64,000 nucleotides of DNA from positions 310,001-374,000 of the forward strand of contig NZ_CP127167.1 in NCBI RefSeq assembly GCF_036288925.1. Direction: 5' to 3'. Shown here piece after piece: positions 8,124 through 17,034 of this stretch. The position numbers and the translations under genes are program-made. The notes beneath the pieces are model-generated. The model ran no database searches and was not told the origin of the DNA. It saw only the letters and a list, made by a program, of their open reading frames with translations. Source of the DNA: Haemophilus parainfluenzae. GTDB taxonomy: Bacteria > Pseudomonadota > Gammaproteobacteria > Enterobacterales > Pasteurellaceae. Each line of letters starts with the position of its first letter. The stretch's first letter is position 1.

Positions 8124-9049
8124 TGGCAAACGTAACCCCTGATTTAGTCAAAGCCCTGTTTGTCGGTTTTGGCAAAAACTTTAAAGACGGCTTGGCGAAA
8201 GCTCCAAGCCAATATACCGAAATCGCCACCGTGGTGAAATCAACCACTGCAAGCAACACTTATGCGTGGCTCGGTCAAATGCCGGGGCTAACAGAATGGA
8301 TTGGTGATCGTACTCTCACCGCTATTCAAAGCCACGGCTATTCTATCGTCAATAAAAAATGGGCAAACGGTGTAGAAATCCAACGCACCGATATTGAAGA
8401 CGACAACGTTGGCGTATATAGCCCATTGATTGAAGAATTGGGTCGCTCCGCAGGCGAAAAACCTGATGAGTTGGTCTTTGGTGCTTTAACCTCTGGCTTT
8501 AAAACCGCTTGCTACGACGGGCAATACTTCTTCGATACCGACCACCCTGTGGGGGCAAACGTGGACGGCACTAGCCCGAAATCGGTTAGCAATATCACTG
8601 ATGACAGCACTGGTGTCACCGAAGCGGATGCGTGGTACTTGTTAGACTGCTCACGCAGTTTAAAACCGATTATCTACCAGGAACGCAAAGCCCCAACACC
8701 GGCACAGATTACCGATGCTAACGATGAAAAAGTCTTTATGAAAGACGTGTTCACTTACGGCGTGGATTCTCGCTCAAACGTGGGCTATGGCTTCTGGCAA
8801 ATGGCGCACGCCGTGAAAGGCAAGCTGACTGCAGAAAATCTTTGGAAAGCGATCGAAGCGATGCGTGCGGTGCGTGGTGATGGCGACAAACGCTTGGCAA
8901 TTCGCCCGACACACATTGTGGTGCCACCTTCGCTTGAGCAAGCTGCGACCAAGTTGCTTGAACGTGAATTACGTGCGGAAGATGGCGTAGCAGTCGATAA
9001 CGAGTTTAAACGTATGAACCTCAAATTGATTGTGGGCGATTACCTCTAA
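8123..9049 (+). CDS. Major capsid protein (Mu gpT-like)
   Basis: A 308-residue major head subunit of the Mu T family. Recognisable segments are the N-terminal LVKALFVGFGKNFKDGL, the YAWLGQMPGLTEWIGDR motif and the FFDTDHPVG segment. The start overlaps the gpI stop (TAATGG). Length matches Mu T (about 305). It is followed by a gap with an uptake-signal sequence and a TTTAAA cluster, so the capsid mRNA may have its own 3' processing. Confidence 0.93.
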   Translation: MANVTPDLVKALFVGFGKNFKDGLAKAPSQYTEIATVVKSTTASNTYAWLGQMPGLTEWIGDRTLTAIQSHGYSIVNKKWANGVEIQRTDIEDDNVGVYSPLIEELGRSAGEKPDELVFGALTSGFKTACYDGQYFFDTDHPVGANVDGTSPKSVSNITDDSTGVTEADAWYLLDCSRSLKPIIYQERKAPTPAQITDANDEKVFMKDVFTYGVDSRSNVGYGFWQMAHAVKGKLTAENLWKAIEAMRAVRGDGDKRLAIRPTHIVVPPSLEQAATKLLERELRAEDGVAVDNEFKRMNLKLIVGDYL

Positions 9050-9133
9050 ACTCACCTGTAAGCGGTCGATTTCGACAAAACTTTTGCAAAGTTGACCGCA
9101 CTTTAACCCTGATTTAAAGAGGATTTAAATGAG
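9050..9133 (+). repeat. Uptake signal plus TTTAAA boxes, cluster 2
   Basis: ACCGCACTTT (uptake signal, complement) at 9095-9104 pairs partly with GCGGTC at 9062-9067 across a 26-nt loop. TTTAAC at 9102 and TTTAAA at 9113 and 9124 start exactly 11 bp apart, leading into the next gene. The uptake signal shows the prophage has ameliorated to Haemophilus DNA-uptake bias. Confidence 0.65.
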
Positions 9134-9520
9134 ATGGATAAAACATTTTGTGTTGTGGTGCAAAACCGCATTAAAGAAGGCTATCGCCGTGCTGGTTTCA
9201 GTTTCCACCTTGGGGAGAATTCGCTTGCAACTGTGTCAGCAAGCCAGCTCGCCCAGCTTAAAGCCGACCCACGCTTGGTGGTACAAATCACCGATACAGG
9301 CAGTCAAGATGGTGGCGAAGGGTTATCAAACAAGCCTGCGGGTGGTGATGAACAGAAACAACTTCGTACTGATCCACCACCAGCCGATTTAAACAGCTTC
9401 ACGGTGGAACAACTCAAAGCGCAACTGACAGAACAAGGCATTGCGTTTAAGCAAAGTGCCACTAAAGCGGAATTGATTGCGTTATTTGCTCCTGCCGATG
9501 GTGAAAAAAGTGAGGCATAA
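9134..9520 (+). CDS. HI1506-like phage head protein (Mu gp35 position)
   Basis: A 128-residue protein conserved in FluMu-like prophages directly after the capsid gene. The N-terminus (FCVVVQNRIKEGYRRAGFSF) resembles the family core. The C-terminal 40 residues form a HeH/LEM-like helix-extended loop-helix (FTVEQLKAQLTEQGI...TKAELIALF), often a small nucleic-acid or protein-binding motif in phage proteins. The start at 9134 is preferred; the ATG at 9129 is in a different frame. Confidence 0.75.
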   Translation: MDKTFCVVVQNRIKEGYRRAGFSFHLGENSLATVSASQLAQLKADPRLVVQITDTGSQDGGEGLSNKPAGGDEQKQLRTDPPPADLNSFTVEQLKAQLTEQGIAFKQSATKAELIALFAPADGEKSEA

Positions 9521-9522
9521 CG

Positions 9523-9948
9523 ATGGTGCTATATGCCAACCGTGAAAGCCTGATTAAGCGTTACACCCTCAAGGTGCTTGAGCAAATCGCTTGGCTACCC
9601 GAAGTGCAATCGCTGGACGAAACCAAAGTGCAAGAAGCCTTAGAAGACGCCAGTCAAACCATCGACAGTTATTTGGGCGGTCGTTATATGTTACCACTCA
9701 AAACCGTGCCAGCCGTGTTAGAACGCCATTGTTGCTATATCGCTCGATACTTTTTAGAGAAAAATCGCGCTACCGACCAAGCCCGTCAGGACTATGAAGA
9801 CACACTCCGCTTTTTGGAGAAAGTCGCCAGTGGTGCGATTTCGCTCGGTTTATCCGACGATGATGAAACGGTAGAAAGCGAAAATGGCGCCATGATGGAA
9901 AGTGCCGGCAGCGTATGGGGGCGCAATACCTCAAAAGGGTTTATCTAA
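9523..9948 (+). CDS. DUF1320 head-tail protein (Mu gp36/J-like)
   Basis: A 141-residue DUF1320 protein, a head-completion or connector component. The family signature is clear: the EDASQTIDSYLGGRYMLPL segment followed by the helix LERHCCYIARYFL. It starts 2 bp after the upstream stop, and its stop overlaps the following start (TAATG). Confidence 0.87.
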   Translation: MVLYANRESLIKRYTLKVLEQIAWLPEVQSLDETKVQEALEDASQTIDSYLGGRYMLPLKTVPAVLERHCCYIARYFLEKNRATDQARQDYEDTLRFLEKVASGAISLGLSDDDETVESENGAMMESAGSVWGRNTSKGFI

Positions 9949-10499
9949 TGAGTATCATTGCCGAAACCAACGAGGCACTACTTGCCAAAATCAAAGCCCT
10001 GTGTGGGGATTATCTGCGTGAAGTTGATACTCACCCAGGACAATGGGATGACAGCTCGGTGCGTCGTTTAGTGCGTAATCCGCCTGCCGTTTATGTGGCG
10101 TGGTTGGGGCAACAGCCCAACAATAACCCCCACACAGTGACCGCCCGTTGGGGCGTGTTTGTGGTAGCTGAGGTACTCAACGGGCAACGCCGCAATGCCG
10201 TCGGTATTTACCAAATCGTCGAAACCCTCACTGCAGGGCTACACAAGCAACGCATTGCGCCCAGCGGTATGTTTGAATTGCAAACGGTGCAAAACCTGTG
10301 GTCAGACACCCAAAGCGGAATGGGTGTAGCCGTTTATGGTATGTACTTTAACGCCGTGCAACCTTTGCCGGATATGACAAGCGATGACAATTTGTGTGAT
10401 TTTAAAATTTATGATCACACCTTCAACCAAGACAAAGATGAACACACGATTGACGGCAAAACCCGCCTCATAGTGGAATTGCCAACGCAATCAGATTAA
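9948..10499 (+). CDS. DUF1834 head-tail protein (Mu gp37/K-like)
   Basis: A 183-residue DUF1834 protein (Mu K family), probably a tail terminator or completion protein. Family features include the N-terminal helix with EVDTHPGQWDD, the PAVYVAWLG strand and the RRNAVGIYQIVETL helix. The ATG at 9948 overlaps the previous stop; an upstream ATG at 9915 would overlap the previous gene with no ribosome-binding site. Confidence 0.83.
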   Translation: MSIIAETNEALLAKIKALCGDYLREVDTHPGQWDDSSVRRLVRNPPAVYVAWLGQQPNNNPHTVTARWGVFVVAEVLNGQRRNAVGIYQIVETLTAGLHKQRIAPSGMFELQTVQNLWSDTQSGMGVAVYGMYFNAVQPLPDMTSDDNLCDFKIYDHTFNQDKDEHTIDGKTRLIVELPTQSD

Positions 10500-10511
10500 A
10501 CAGGGGGCAAT

Positions 10512-10706
10512 ATGCCAACATTTAAAATTAAGCCCAAAACAGGGTTGATGATTCGAGACCCAGAGACCTTTGAGTTGTTAAGCGAAAGCGGTGAGGAAAA
10601 GCCCAAAATCAGCTACTGGCTCAATCATTTAAAAAATGGTGATGTGGAAATCGTCACTGAAACGGCGAAAGCCAAAACCAATGCAACCAAAACGGAGCAA
10701 GCCTAA
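10512..10706 (+). CDS. DUF2635 small phage protein (Mu gp38 position)
   Basis: A 64-residue protein of the DUF2635 type, always encoded just upstream of the sheath gene in Mu-like phages. The family core is visible: VRDP-like IRDPETFELLSESGEEK then SYWLNHLKNGDVEI. GGGGGC serves as ribosome-binding site and the stop overlaps the sheath start. Function unknown. Confidence 0.85.
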   Translation: MPTFKIKPKTGLMIRDPETFELLSESGEEKPKISYWLNHLKNGDVEIVTETAKAKTNATKTEQA

Positions 10707-12169
10707 TGTCTATTTCTTTCAATGATATTCCGTCCGATTTGCGTGTACCTTTAACTTACATTGAGTTTGACAACACCACAGCCGTGAGTGGTACCCCCAC
10801 CGCCTTGCACAAAGTGTTGATGTTAGGCACAAAACTTGCCACAGGCTCAGCTAAAGCTGGTGAAGCGGTGCGCGTGTCAAGTTATGGGCAAGCCAAAACT
10901 CTGTTTGGGCGTGGTTCACAACTGGCAGAAATGGTGAAAACCTTTAAAGCCCACAACAGCACGCTAGATTTATGGGTGCTACCGCTTGATGAAGCCTCAA
11001 GCGGTGCGAAAGCTACAGGTTCTGTGCAAATTACCGGCACCGCAACTCAAGCTGGCACTTTTAGCCTGATGATTGCAGGTAACAACTACAAAACAGCCGT
11101 GACCAGTGGCGATACAGCAGATGTGGTTGCTGGAAAACTGCAAAAATTGATTGCTGCCGACCAAGATGTGCCGGTATTGGCAACCGTTGCCGGCAATACC
11201 ATTACGCTCACTTGCCGTTTTAAAGGCGAAACCGGCAATGAGATTGATCTGCGCTGCAATTACTACTCAGGCGAAGCCTTCCCTGAAGGATTAAAAGCCA
11301 CTATCACTGATATGAAAAACGGTGCAGTCAATCCGGATATGTCAGTGGCAATTACTGGTTTAGGCGCAGAATGGTGGAACTACATCATTAACCCGTTCAC
11401 CGATACCGAAAGCCTGAATTTACTGCGTGCCGACTTGGTAAAGCGCTGGGGACCATTAAAACAAATTGACGGCATCTGCTTTATGGCAAAACGTGGTACA
11501 CACGCAGAAGTCACCACCTTTGCTGAGCAACGCAATGACTATTTGTTCAGCTTGCTTGCTACCCATAAAGCCCCACAGCCTGCCTATCTTTGGGCAAGTG
11601 CTTATGCTGCTGTGGTCGCAGGCTCGCTTGCTGTCGACCCTGCGCGCCCTGTGCAAACCTTGGTGATGGATTTACTGCCACCGAGTATGTCAGACCGCTG
11701 GGACTTACCGGAACGTAACACGCTTTTGTATAGCGGTGTTAGCACCTATACGGTCAATGCAGGCAGCCAGCCACAAGTGGAAGCAGCAATCACGATGTAT
11801 CGTAAAAATGCCTTTGGCGATAACGATGAAAGTTATCTCTATGTGGAAACCATTGCCACCTTGAGTTATTTACGCTACGCCATTCGCAGCCGTATTACCC
11901 AGAAATTTCCACGCCATAAATTAGCGAATGACGGCACACGCATTGGACCGGGGCAAGCAATTGTTACGCCAAAAATTATTCGTAATGAACTCTTGGCATT
12001 GTTCACTGAGCTAGAATTTGCCGGCTTAGTCGAAGACTTTGAGCAGTTTAACCAAACCCTCTTGGTAGAACGTGATAGCAATAATCCGTGCCGCGTGAAT
12101 GTGTTATCCAACGAAAACCTGGTTAACCAGTTCCGCATTTATGCACACGCCATTCAATTTATTTTGTAA
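10706..12169 (+). CDS. Contractile tail sheath (Mu gpL-like)
   Basis: A 487-residue contractile sheath subunit. It begins with the typical ISFNDIPSDLRVP, carries a variable outer domain (about residues 105-190), and ends with the conserved core used for inter-subunit handshaking (MYRKNAFGDNDESYLYVET...LRYAIRSRITQKFPRHKLANDG). Length and position match Mu gpL. Followed after 10 bp by the tube gene with a strong AAGGAGTG ribosome-binding site. Confidence 0.94.
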   Translation: MSISFNDIPSDLRVPLTYIEFDNTTAVSGTPTALHKVLMLGTKLATGSAKAGEAVRVSSYGQAKTLFGRGSQLAEMVKTFKAHNSTLDLWVLPLDEASSGAKATGSVQITGTATQAGTFSLMIAGNNYKTAVTSGDTADVVAGKLQKLIAADQDVPVLATVAGNTITLTCRFKGETGNEIDLRCNYYSGEAFPEGLKATITDMKNGAVNPDMSVAITGLGAEWWNYIINPFTDTESLNLLRADLVKRWGPLKQIDGICFMAKRGTHAEVTTFAEQRNDYLFSLLATHKAPQPAYLWASAYAAVVAGSLAVDPARPVQTLVMDLLPPSMSDRWDLPERNTLLYSGVSTYTVNAGSQPQVEAAITMYRKNAFGDNDESYLYVETIATLSYLRYAIRSRITQKFPRHKLANDGTRIGPGQAIVTPKIIRNELLALFTELEFAGLVEDFEQFNQTLLVERDSNNPCRVNVLSNENLVNQFRIYAHAIQFIL

Positions 12170-12179
12170 GGAGTGAGAG

Positions 12180-12536
12180 ATGGCAACACAATTTCAAGGC
12201 TCAGCAATTATTCGCCTTAATGGGAAAGAATGGCCGTCCGACAACGACGGTACGCTCACCCCTGGTGGCAAAGAGCGCGAAACCGTCAAAGGTTCGCGTG
12301 TCTATGGCTTTTCTGAAAAACCTACTGAAGCAATGGTGGAATGTACGGTGTTTAACTGTGCCGAAACCGATGTGATGGAATTACAACATATCACTAACGC
12401 CACAGTGGAGTTTGAAACTGACATTGGTCAAGTTTATTTGCTCCCTGGTGCATGGACGGTAGATGCCGGCACGTTAAGTGCGGACGGCAAAATCAAGCTA
12501 AAAATGGCTGCGATTGAATGTAAACGTGTGAAATAA
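12180..12536 (+). CDS. Tail tube protein (Mu gpM-like)
   Basis: A 118-residue inner tail tube subunit. Features match the Mu gpM tube family: RLNGKEWPSDNDGTLTPGGKERETV at the start and the ECTVFNCAETDV strand in the middle. Adjacent to the sheath gene as in all Mu-like phages. Confidence 0.92.
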   Translation: MATQFQGSAIIRLNGKEWPSDNDGTLTPGGKERETVKGSRVYGFSEKPTEAMVECTVFNCAETDVMELQHITNATVEFETDIGQVYLLPGAWTVDAGTLSADGKIKLKMAAIECKRVK

Positions 12537-12547
12537 GGAAACCGTAA

Positions 12548-12931
12548 ATGAAAGTAATGTTAGAAACTGGCTTAATGTTTGGTGAAGAACGCCAACTTGA
12601 AGTGATTTTGCGCGAACTCACCACCGGTGATTTACTCGATGCTGAAACTGCCGCAGAACGCCTCGTAATGACTGCTGAAGGTGAACCAGTCTTGGTGAAA
12701 TCGCCAGCCTTGTTTGGTTATGAGATTTTACGCCGTCAAATTGCTTCTATTGGCAAAATCAACGGGCCAATATCATTGCGTGAATTGCGCTCACTCACCC
12801 CTGAAGATTTAAACCGCATTAGCCTATTTGTGCAAAACTGGGAAAGTGCAAAAGCCGAACAGGTGGTTTCACGGGGGCGATTGGATGCAGCAGATAGTCA
12901 AGCTCGAAAAGACCTGTCTGCTGTTAGCTAA
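12548..12931 (+). CDS. Tail assembly chaperone (Mu gp41-like), zero-frame product
   Basis: A 127-residue tail assembly chaperone that binds the tape measure during tail growth. Located between tube and tape measure as in other long-tailed phages. Near its 3' end it contains the slippery octamer GGGGGCGA at 12873-12880, known from Mu, where ribosomes slip by -2. The zero-frame product ends at 12931; the frameshifted product is listed separately. Confidence 0.85.
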   Translation: MKVMLETGLMFGEERQLEVILRELTTGDLLDAETAAERLVMTAEGEPVLVKSPALFGYEILRRQIASIGKINGPISLRELRSLTPEDLNRISLFVQNWESAKAEQVVSRGRLDAADSQARKDLSAVS

Positions 12932-13025
12932 GCATTATCAGTGTAACCCTGCGTGGTTGCTTTCTCAACCTATCTTTAACTTGCCACGCTATATTGGCTA
13001 CATAGGAGGCAATGATGGCAAATAA
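12548..13025 (+). CDS. Tail assembly chaperone, -2 frameshift fusion product
   Basis: Predicted G-GT-type fusion. In the zero frame the codons at the slip are CGG GGG CGA. Slipping the GGG tRNA back by two leads to GGC GAT TGG ATG and an open frame to 13025, adding about 49 residues (GDWMQQIVKLEKTC... RYIGYIGGNDGK). The extension contains LLLAKHYQCNPAWLLSQPI, similar in style to P2 E'-like chaperone tails. The octamer and shift direction are those reported for Mu; the ratio made cannot be seen. Confidence 0.8.
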
Positions 13026-14901
13026 CTCTACCTCGTTTTTTGTCAATCTAGCGGGCAACGTCTCACAACAAGCGGCACGATTTAGCAATTCGATTGCCAA
13101 TATGGCAAACAAAAACGTGAGCAGCCTGAACAAGGTAAGTCGTGCTATTTCTGCAGTTTCCAAGGGCTTTAATGGGCTGGGGAACATCACTATCCCTATC
13201 ATTGGTGTCGGCGCTGCCGCTGGCACGGCAATGGTGGGGAAATCAATGTTGCGCACCGCCGCTGATTTCGAGATGGCAAAAATCCGAATGAAGCAAACCT
13301 TTGGTGAGCAAGGCGAAATGGCTGATGCATGGCTTAAAAAGTTTGCCACCGACACCCCTATGGCATTTGCCGACACCCAAGATGCAATGATGCGTCTGAA
13401 AACCGCTGGCATTGACCCGATGAACGGTTCATTGCAAGCCCTTGTGGATTATAACGCCAAAGTGGGCGGCGATAAGGCAAACCTAGACGGCTATATCTCG
13501 GCCATCAGTAAAGGTTTTATCAAAGGCAAGCTTTCCATGGAAGAAATCAACCCTTTGCTTGAACGTAATGTCAAAGTATTTGAAATCCTTGCCAAGGAAA
13601 CAGGTGGTAAATACACCGCCGACCAAATGCAAAAAATGTTACAGGAAGGCAAACTAGGGCGTAAAGCTATCCATGCCTTATTGCGAGGTATGGGACGCGA
13701 TGCTCAAGGGGCAGCCAAGGAACAGATGAAAACCTGGGACGGTTTAGTATCTAACCTTGAAGATACTTGGACGTCGATGCAGGCACGCTTTATGGAACAC
13801 GGTGCTTTTGATGCCTTGAAAAAGGAACTAGGCGATTTTGTTGAGTGGCTTAACGAAAAAATTGATGATGGCACGCTTGATGATTTTGCGAAAACCGTCA
13901 GCGACACGCTGATTGAAGCCCTAAAAAACCTCAAAGAGATGGCAAAAGACGTGAAGCCTGTGTTAGAGAGTATCGGCTCGGTCATGAGCTGGGTCTCTGA
14001 AAAGGCTGGCGGTTACGGCAATTTAGCCAAATTTATGGGGGCATTATATGTCGGCAACAAATTCTTGCGCAGCGAAAAAGTGCAAACTGTGGCAGGTTGG
14101 GGCTGGTCGGCAGGTAAATGGGGTTATAACAAAATCTTCAACCGTAAAAAAGGCGGCGCAGGTGGTTTGGCTGATGGTGTGGCAGGTGCATTAGGAGCTA
14201 CCGTAGGCGTTACCCCTGTTTATGTAACCAACTTCCCGATGGGCTTTGGTGGCGGTGGTGGTTATGGTTATGATGTCATCGAAGATGGGCGTGATAAAGA
14301 TAAGAAAACTAAAAAGAAAAACAAAGCACCAAAACCTAAACGAGGACTTGGTGGCGGGCGTTCCCCTGTTGCGGCAGTGGCGGCTTCTGCAGCTGTTGTG
14401 CCTAAGGTTGCAGCACCTGTTACCTCTGCTTCAAGCGGTGTGGTGCGTTCCGTGGGCAATGGCGTGAAATCTTTAGGGCGTGGTGCATCAAAAGCCGTGC
14501 CTTACCTAGGAACAGGCTTGGCAGTGGCAGAAGGTGTCACCGTGTTGATGGACGATACCACCAACACCAAAGAGAAATCTGAGGCGATTGGTTCTATCGC
14601 AGGTGCCACTGCAGGGGCAATAGTCGGACAAGCCCTGATCCCAATTCCTGTAGTTGGGGCGGCTATAGGCTCTTATGTGGGCGGTTGGCTCGGCGAATGG
14701 TTAGGTTCAGAGGTGGGCGAATATCTCTCTGACCCAGAGCCGATTAAAAACGAGCTCAATGGGACAATTAACATTGCTGTGAAAGCCTCTGACCAACTCA
14801 TTGCTACGGCAACACAAGCCAAAATACAAACCAATCAACAACGGGGTAGCTTAGAAACAGCAGTGCAAATGGGAACATTAGGCATGGGAGGTATGTGGTA
14901 A
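13015..14901 (+). CDS. Tail tape measure protein (Mu gp42-like)
   Basis: A 628-residue tape measure, on the short side for contractile phages. The N-terminal third holds the conserved phage tape measure domain (AKIRMKQTFGEQGEMADAW ... FADTQDAMMRLKTAGI). The middle is helical, followed by a Gly- and Lys-rich linker (about residues 385-450) and hydrophobic glycine-rich segments near residues 535-575 that could insert in the membrane. AGGAGG lies 5 bp before ATG 13015; ATG 13012 is too close to it. The start overlaps the chaperone frameshift extension. Confidence 0.88.
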   Translation: MANNSTSFFVNLAGNVSQQAARFSNSIANMANKNVSSLNKVSRAISAVSKGFNGLGNITIPIIGVGAAAGTAMVGKSMLRTAADFEMAKIRMKQTFGEQGEMADAWLKKFATDTPMAFADTQDAMMRLKTAGIDPMNGSLQALVDYNAKVGGDKANLDGYISAISKGFIKGKLSMEEINPLLERNVKVFEILAKETGGKYTADQMQKMLQEGKLGRKAIHALLRGMGRDAQGAAKEQMKTWDGLVSNLEDTWTSMQARFMEHGAFDALKKELGDFVEWLNEKIDDGTLDDFAKTVSDTLIEALKNLKEMAKDVKPVLESIGSVMSWVSEKAGGYGNLAKFMGALYVGNKFLRSEKVQTVAGWGWSAGKWGYNKIFNRKKGGAGGLADGVAGALGATVGVTPVYVTNFPMGFGGGGGYGYDVIEDGRDKDKKTKKKNKAPKPKRGLGGGRSPVAAVAASAAVVPKVAAPVTSASSGVVRSVGNGVKSLGRGASKAVPYLGTGLAVAEGVTVLMDDTTNTKEKSEAIGSIAGATAGAIVGQALIPIPVVGAAIGSYVGGWLGEWLGSEVGEYLSDPEPIKNELNGTINIAVKASDQLIATATQAKIQTNQQRGSLETAVQMGTLGMGGMW

Positions 14902-16268
14902 TGGCAACCAAAATCAGCGGTAAAGGCAGCTTTCGCGGCGTGCCTTTTCTCATCGAAGAAGAGCAAGGCTTAGACGGCGGTCGCCGTATTGTCTCACACG
15001 AATATCCGTTGCGTGATGAGGGGTTAACCGAAGATATGGGCAAACGCCTGCGCCGTTATCAAGTCTCTTGCTTAGTTATCGGTGACGATCATTTAGCACA
15101 GGCAGAAAAACTGATTGACGCTCTTGAAGCCAGTGGTGCAGGCACGCTCAAGCACCCTTACTTTGGCACTATTGAGGTGCGGGTGGACGACTACCGTGCG
15201 AAAAACTCAACCAACCATCAAAGGGTTACGCGTTTTGACATCAATTTTCTGCCGGCAATCGAAAAAAATGCGCCAGAAATTGCCGAAGATACCGCTTATT
15301 CGGTGTTGTCGGAATATCAAGCAACCCTCAACAGCCTATCGGACGAATTTGCCGAAATGGTGCAAGATGTGTCGGGCTTTATCGAATCGATGGTGGATAA
15401 CCCCTTATTCCGCCTTGCTGATACTACCGCCGCATTTATCGAAAACATCTTTGAGGGCGTGGCAAATACGGTGAGCGGATTAACAGAAGTGAAAGACAAA
15501 GCCCTATCCATTAAAAACCGCTTGGGTAGTCTGCTTTTAACGCCAAAAGTGCTGGCATACGAACTGCAACAGCTAACAAGACTGAACGTGCGAAGTGCGG
15601 TCAATTCGCAACGACAATTTGTACAACACATTGTGATCACCGATTCCATTAGTTCAGCATTAGGCGATTTAACTGCGACTAAAAACGAAATCAGCAAAAG
15701 CACACTGGACGAAATGGTGACAGCCAAAACCAACAATGTGGCTGAAACAGAAATTTTAGCCCGTCAGTTTAAAAACTTACACGAGCAAGAAATTTTTGAC
15801 GCTTTGATGAATAAAACCACGTTTTTATTAAAACGCTTGGTACTCTCCACCCTTGCAGTGGAATATGGCAAAGCGATTTCTGATGCGGTGACTGAGTCTG
15901 TGGCACAGAAAACGGTCACGGAAGAGACAATTGCTACCCTGATTGAATCCAAAGCCGATGTACAGCGTTATATTGCTGAGGTGGACGAACAACTGGAAGC
16001 GGTCATTTTAGACAACGCTGATGCAGAACAGTGGACAAGCTACGCCGCCCTCGAGCAGTATCGCTTAACCTTAATGCGAGATTTACAACAGCGCGGTGAA
16101 CGGCTGGCAAACGCCCGTGAAATCACGCTCAACGACACTTACCCTGCGATTTTGCTCGAATATCAGCATACGGGGAATAGTAAAACGTGGAAACGCTTGG
16201 CGCTGCGTAACGGTATTTCGCACCCGCTCTTTTGTTTAGGTGGTACTACCTTGGAGGTTTTACAGTAA
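14901..16268 (+). CDS. DNA circularisation protein gpN (Mu gp43-like)
   Basis: A 455-residue Mu N-like baseplate/tail protein. The N-terminal DNA-circularisation domain (about residues 5-100) is clear: GSFRGVPFLIEEEQGLDGGRR ... LRRYQVSCLVIGDDH. The rest is helical. Start and stop both overlap neighbours (TAATG at each end), so it is translationally coupled to tape measure and gp44. An uptake signal AAGTGCGGTC lies within the coding region near 15594. Confidence 0.88.
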   Translation: MATKISGKGSFRGVPFLIEEEQGLDGGRRIVSHEYPLRDEGLTEDMGKRLRRYQVSCLVIGDDHLAQAEKLIDALEASGAGTLKHPYFGTIEVRVDDYRAKNSTNHQRVTRFDINFLPAIEKNAPEIAEDTAYSVLSEYQATLNSLSDEFAEMVQDVSGFIESMVDNPLFRLADTTAAFIENIFEGVANTVSGLTEVKDKALSIKNRLGSLLLTPKVLAYELQQLTRLNVRSAVNSQRQFVQHIVITDSISSALGDLTATKNEISKSTLDEMVTAKTNNVAETEILARQFKNLHEQEIFDALMNKTTFLLKRLVLSTLAVEYGKAISDAVTESVAQKTVTEETIATLIESKADVQRYIAEVDEQLEAVILDNADAEQWTSYAALEQYRLTLMRDLQQRGERLANAREITLNDTYPAILLEYQHTGNSKTWKRLALRNGISHPLFCLGGTTLEVLQ

Positions 16269-17032
16269 TGCCAGATAAAAATAACACAGAAACCAATAAT
16301 AAGATCGAACTCTATCTAAATGGCAAAATTTTATCCGGTTGGAAAAGCCTTAACCTGCAACGCTCGCTGGAATCAATGAGTGGTCGTTTTGATTTAGGCA
16401 TTGCTGTGCGACCTGAAGATGATATATCAGTGCTTGCCGCAGGTTCGCCACTGGTGCTGAAAATGGGCGGGCAAACCGTGATTACCGGTTACTTGGACGA
16501 AATCAAACAACGCGTAAGCGGTAACGACAAAACCATCACCATTAGCGGACGGGATAAAACCTGCGACTTGGTGGATTGTGCCATTATTCACAACAGCTAC
16601 CAATTCAAAAACCAAACTGCCAAACAGATTGCTGAAGCAATTTGCAAACCTTTTGGCATTAACGTGGTGTGGCAAGTGCAAGCCCCTGAAGCCAATGAAC
16701 GCATACCTGTGTGGCAAGTGGAACCAGGCGAAACCGCCTTTGATAATTTAAGCAAAATCGCCCGACACAAAGGTGTGTTAGTCACCAGCGACGTGGACGG
16801 CAACTTGCTGTTTACTGAACCCAGCACCAAACAAGTCGGCAACTTAACATTAGGTGAAAACCTGCTCGAACTCGAACAAACCGACAGCTGGTTGCAACGC
16901 TTTTCACTTTATCGCGTGATTGGCGATGCTGAGCAAGGCGGAGCCAAAGGCGACACTCAAACCAAAAACAAAGCAGCAAAAGGCAAAAAAGGAAAAGAAG
17001 AACCTAAAGAATTTGACGGTTTTACGGAGTAA
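16268..17032 (+). CDS. Baseplate hub gp44 (Mu P-like), N-terminal part
   Basis: A 254-residue protein matching the N-terminal two-thirds of the Mu P/gp44 baseplate hub: SLNLQRSLESMSGRFDLG, then GYLDEIKQRVSGNDKTITISGRD. It ends in a Lys-rich tail closing with KEFDGFTE. The rest of gp44 is encoded by the next frame, which has its own ATG 2 bp after this stop and ends in a very similar tail. The hub thus appears to be made as two chains. Confidence 0.83.
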   Translation: MPDKNNTETNNKIELYLNGKILSGWKSLNLQRSLESMSGRFDLGIAVRPEDDISVLAAGSPLVLKMGGQTVITGYLDEIKQRVSGNDKTITISGRDKTCDLVDCAIIHNSYQFKNQTAKQIAEAICKPFGINVVWQVQAPEANERIPVWQVEPGETAFDNLSKIARHKGVLVTSDVDGNLLFTEPSTKQVGNLTLGENLLELEQTDSWLQRFSLYRVIGDAEQGGAKGDTQTKNKAAKGKKGKEEPKEFDGFTE

Positions 17033-17034
17033 AT

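Noticed and set aside
7576..8259. 227-codon antisense frame over the scaffold and capsid genes
   Set aside because: The opposite strand holds recognisable gpI and gpT; the antisense translation has no domain-like pattern.
9129..9392. Frame starting in the last TTTAAA box before gp35
   Set aside because: Out of frame with the conserved gp35 product starting 5 bp later; its translation is not protein-like.
12828..13025. Stand-alone small gene between chaperone and tape measure
   Set aside because: It has no ribosome-binding site at its ATG and is better explained as the -2 frameshift extension after GGGGGCGA.
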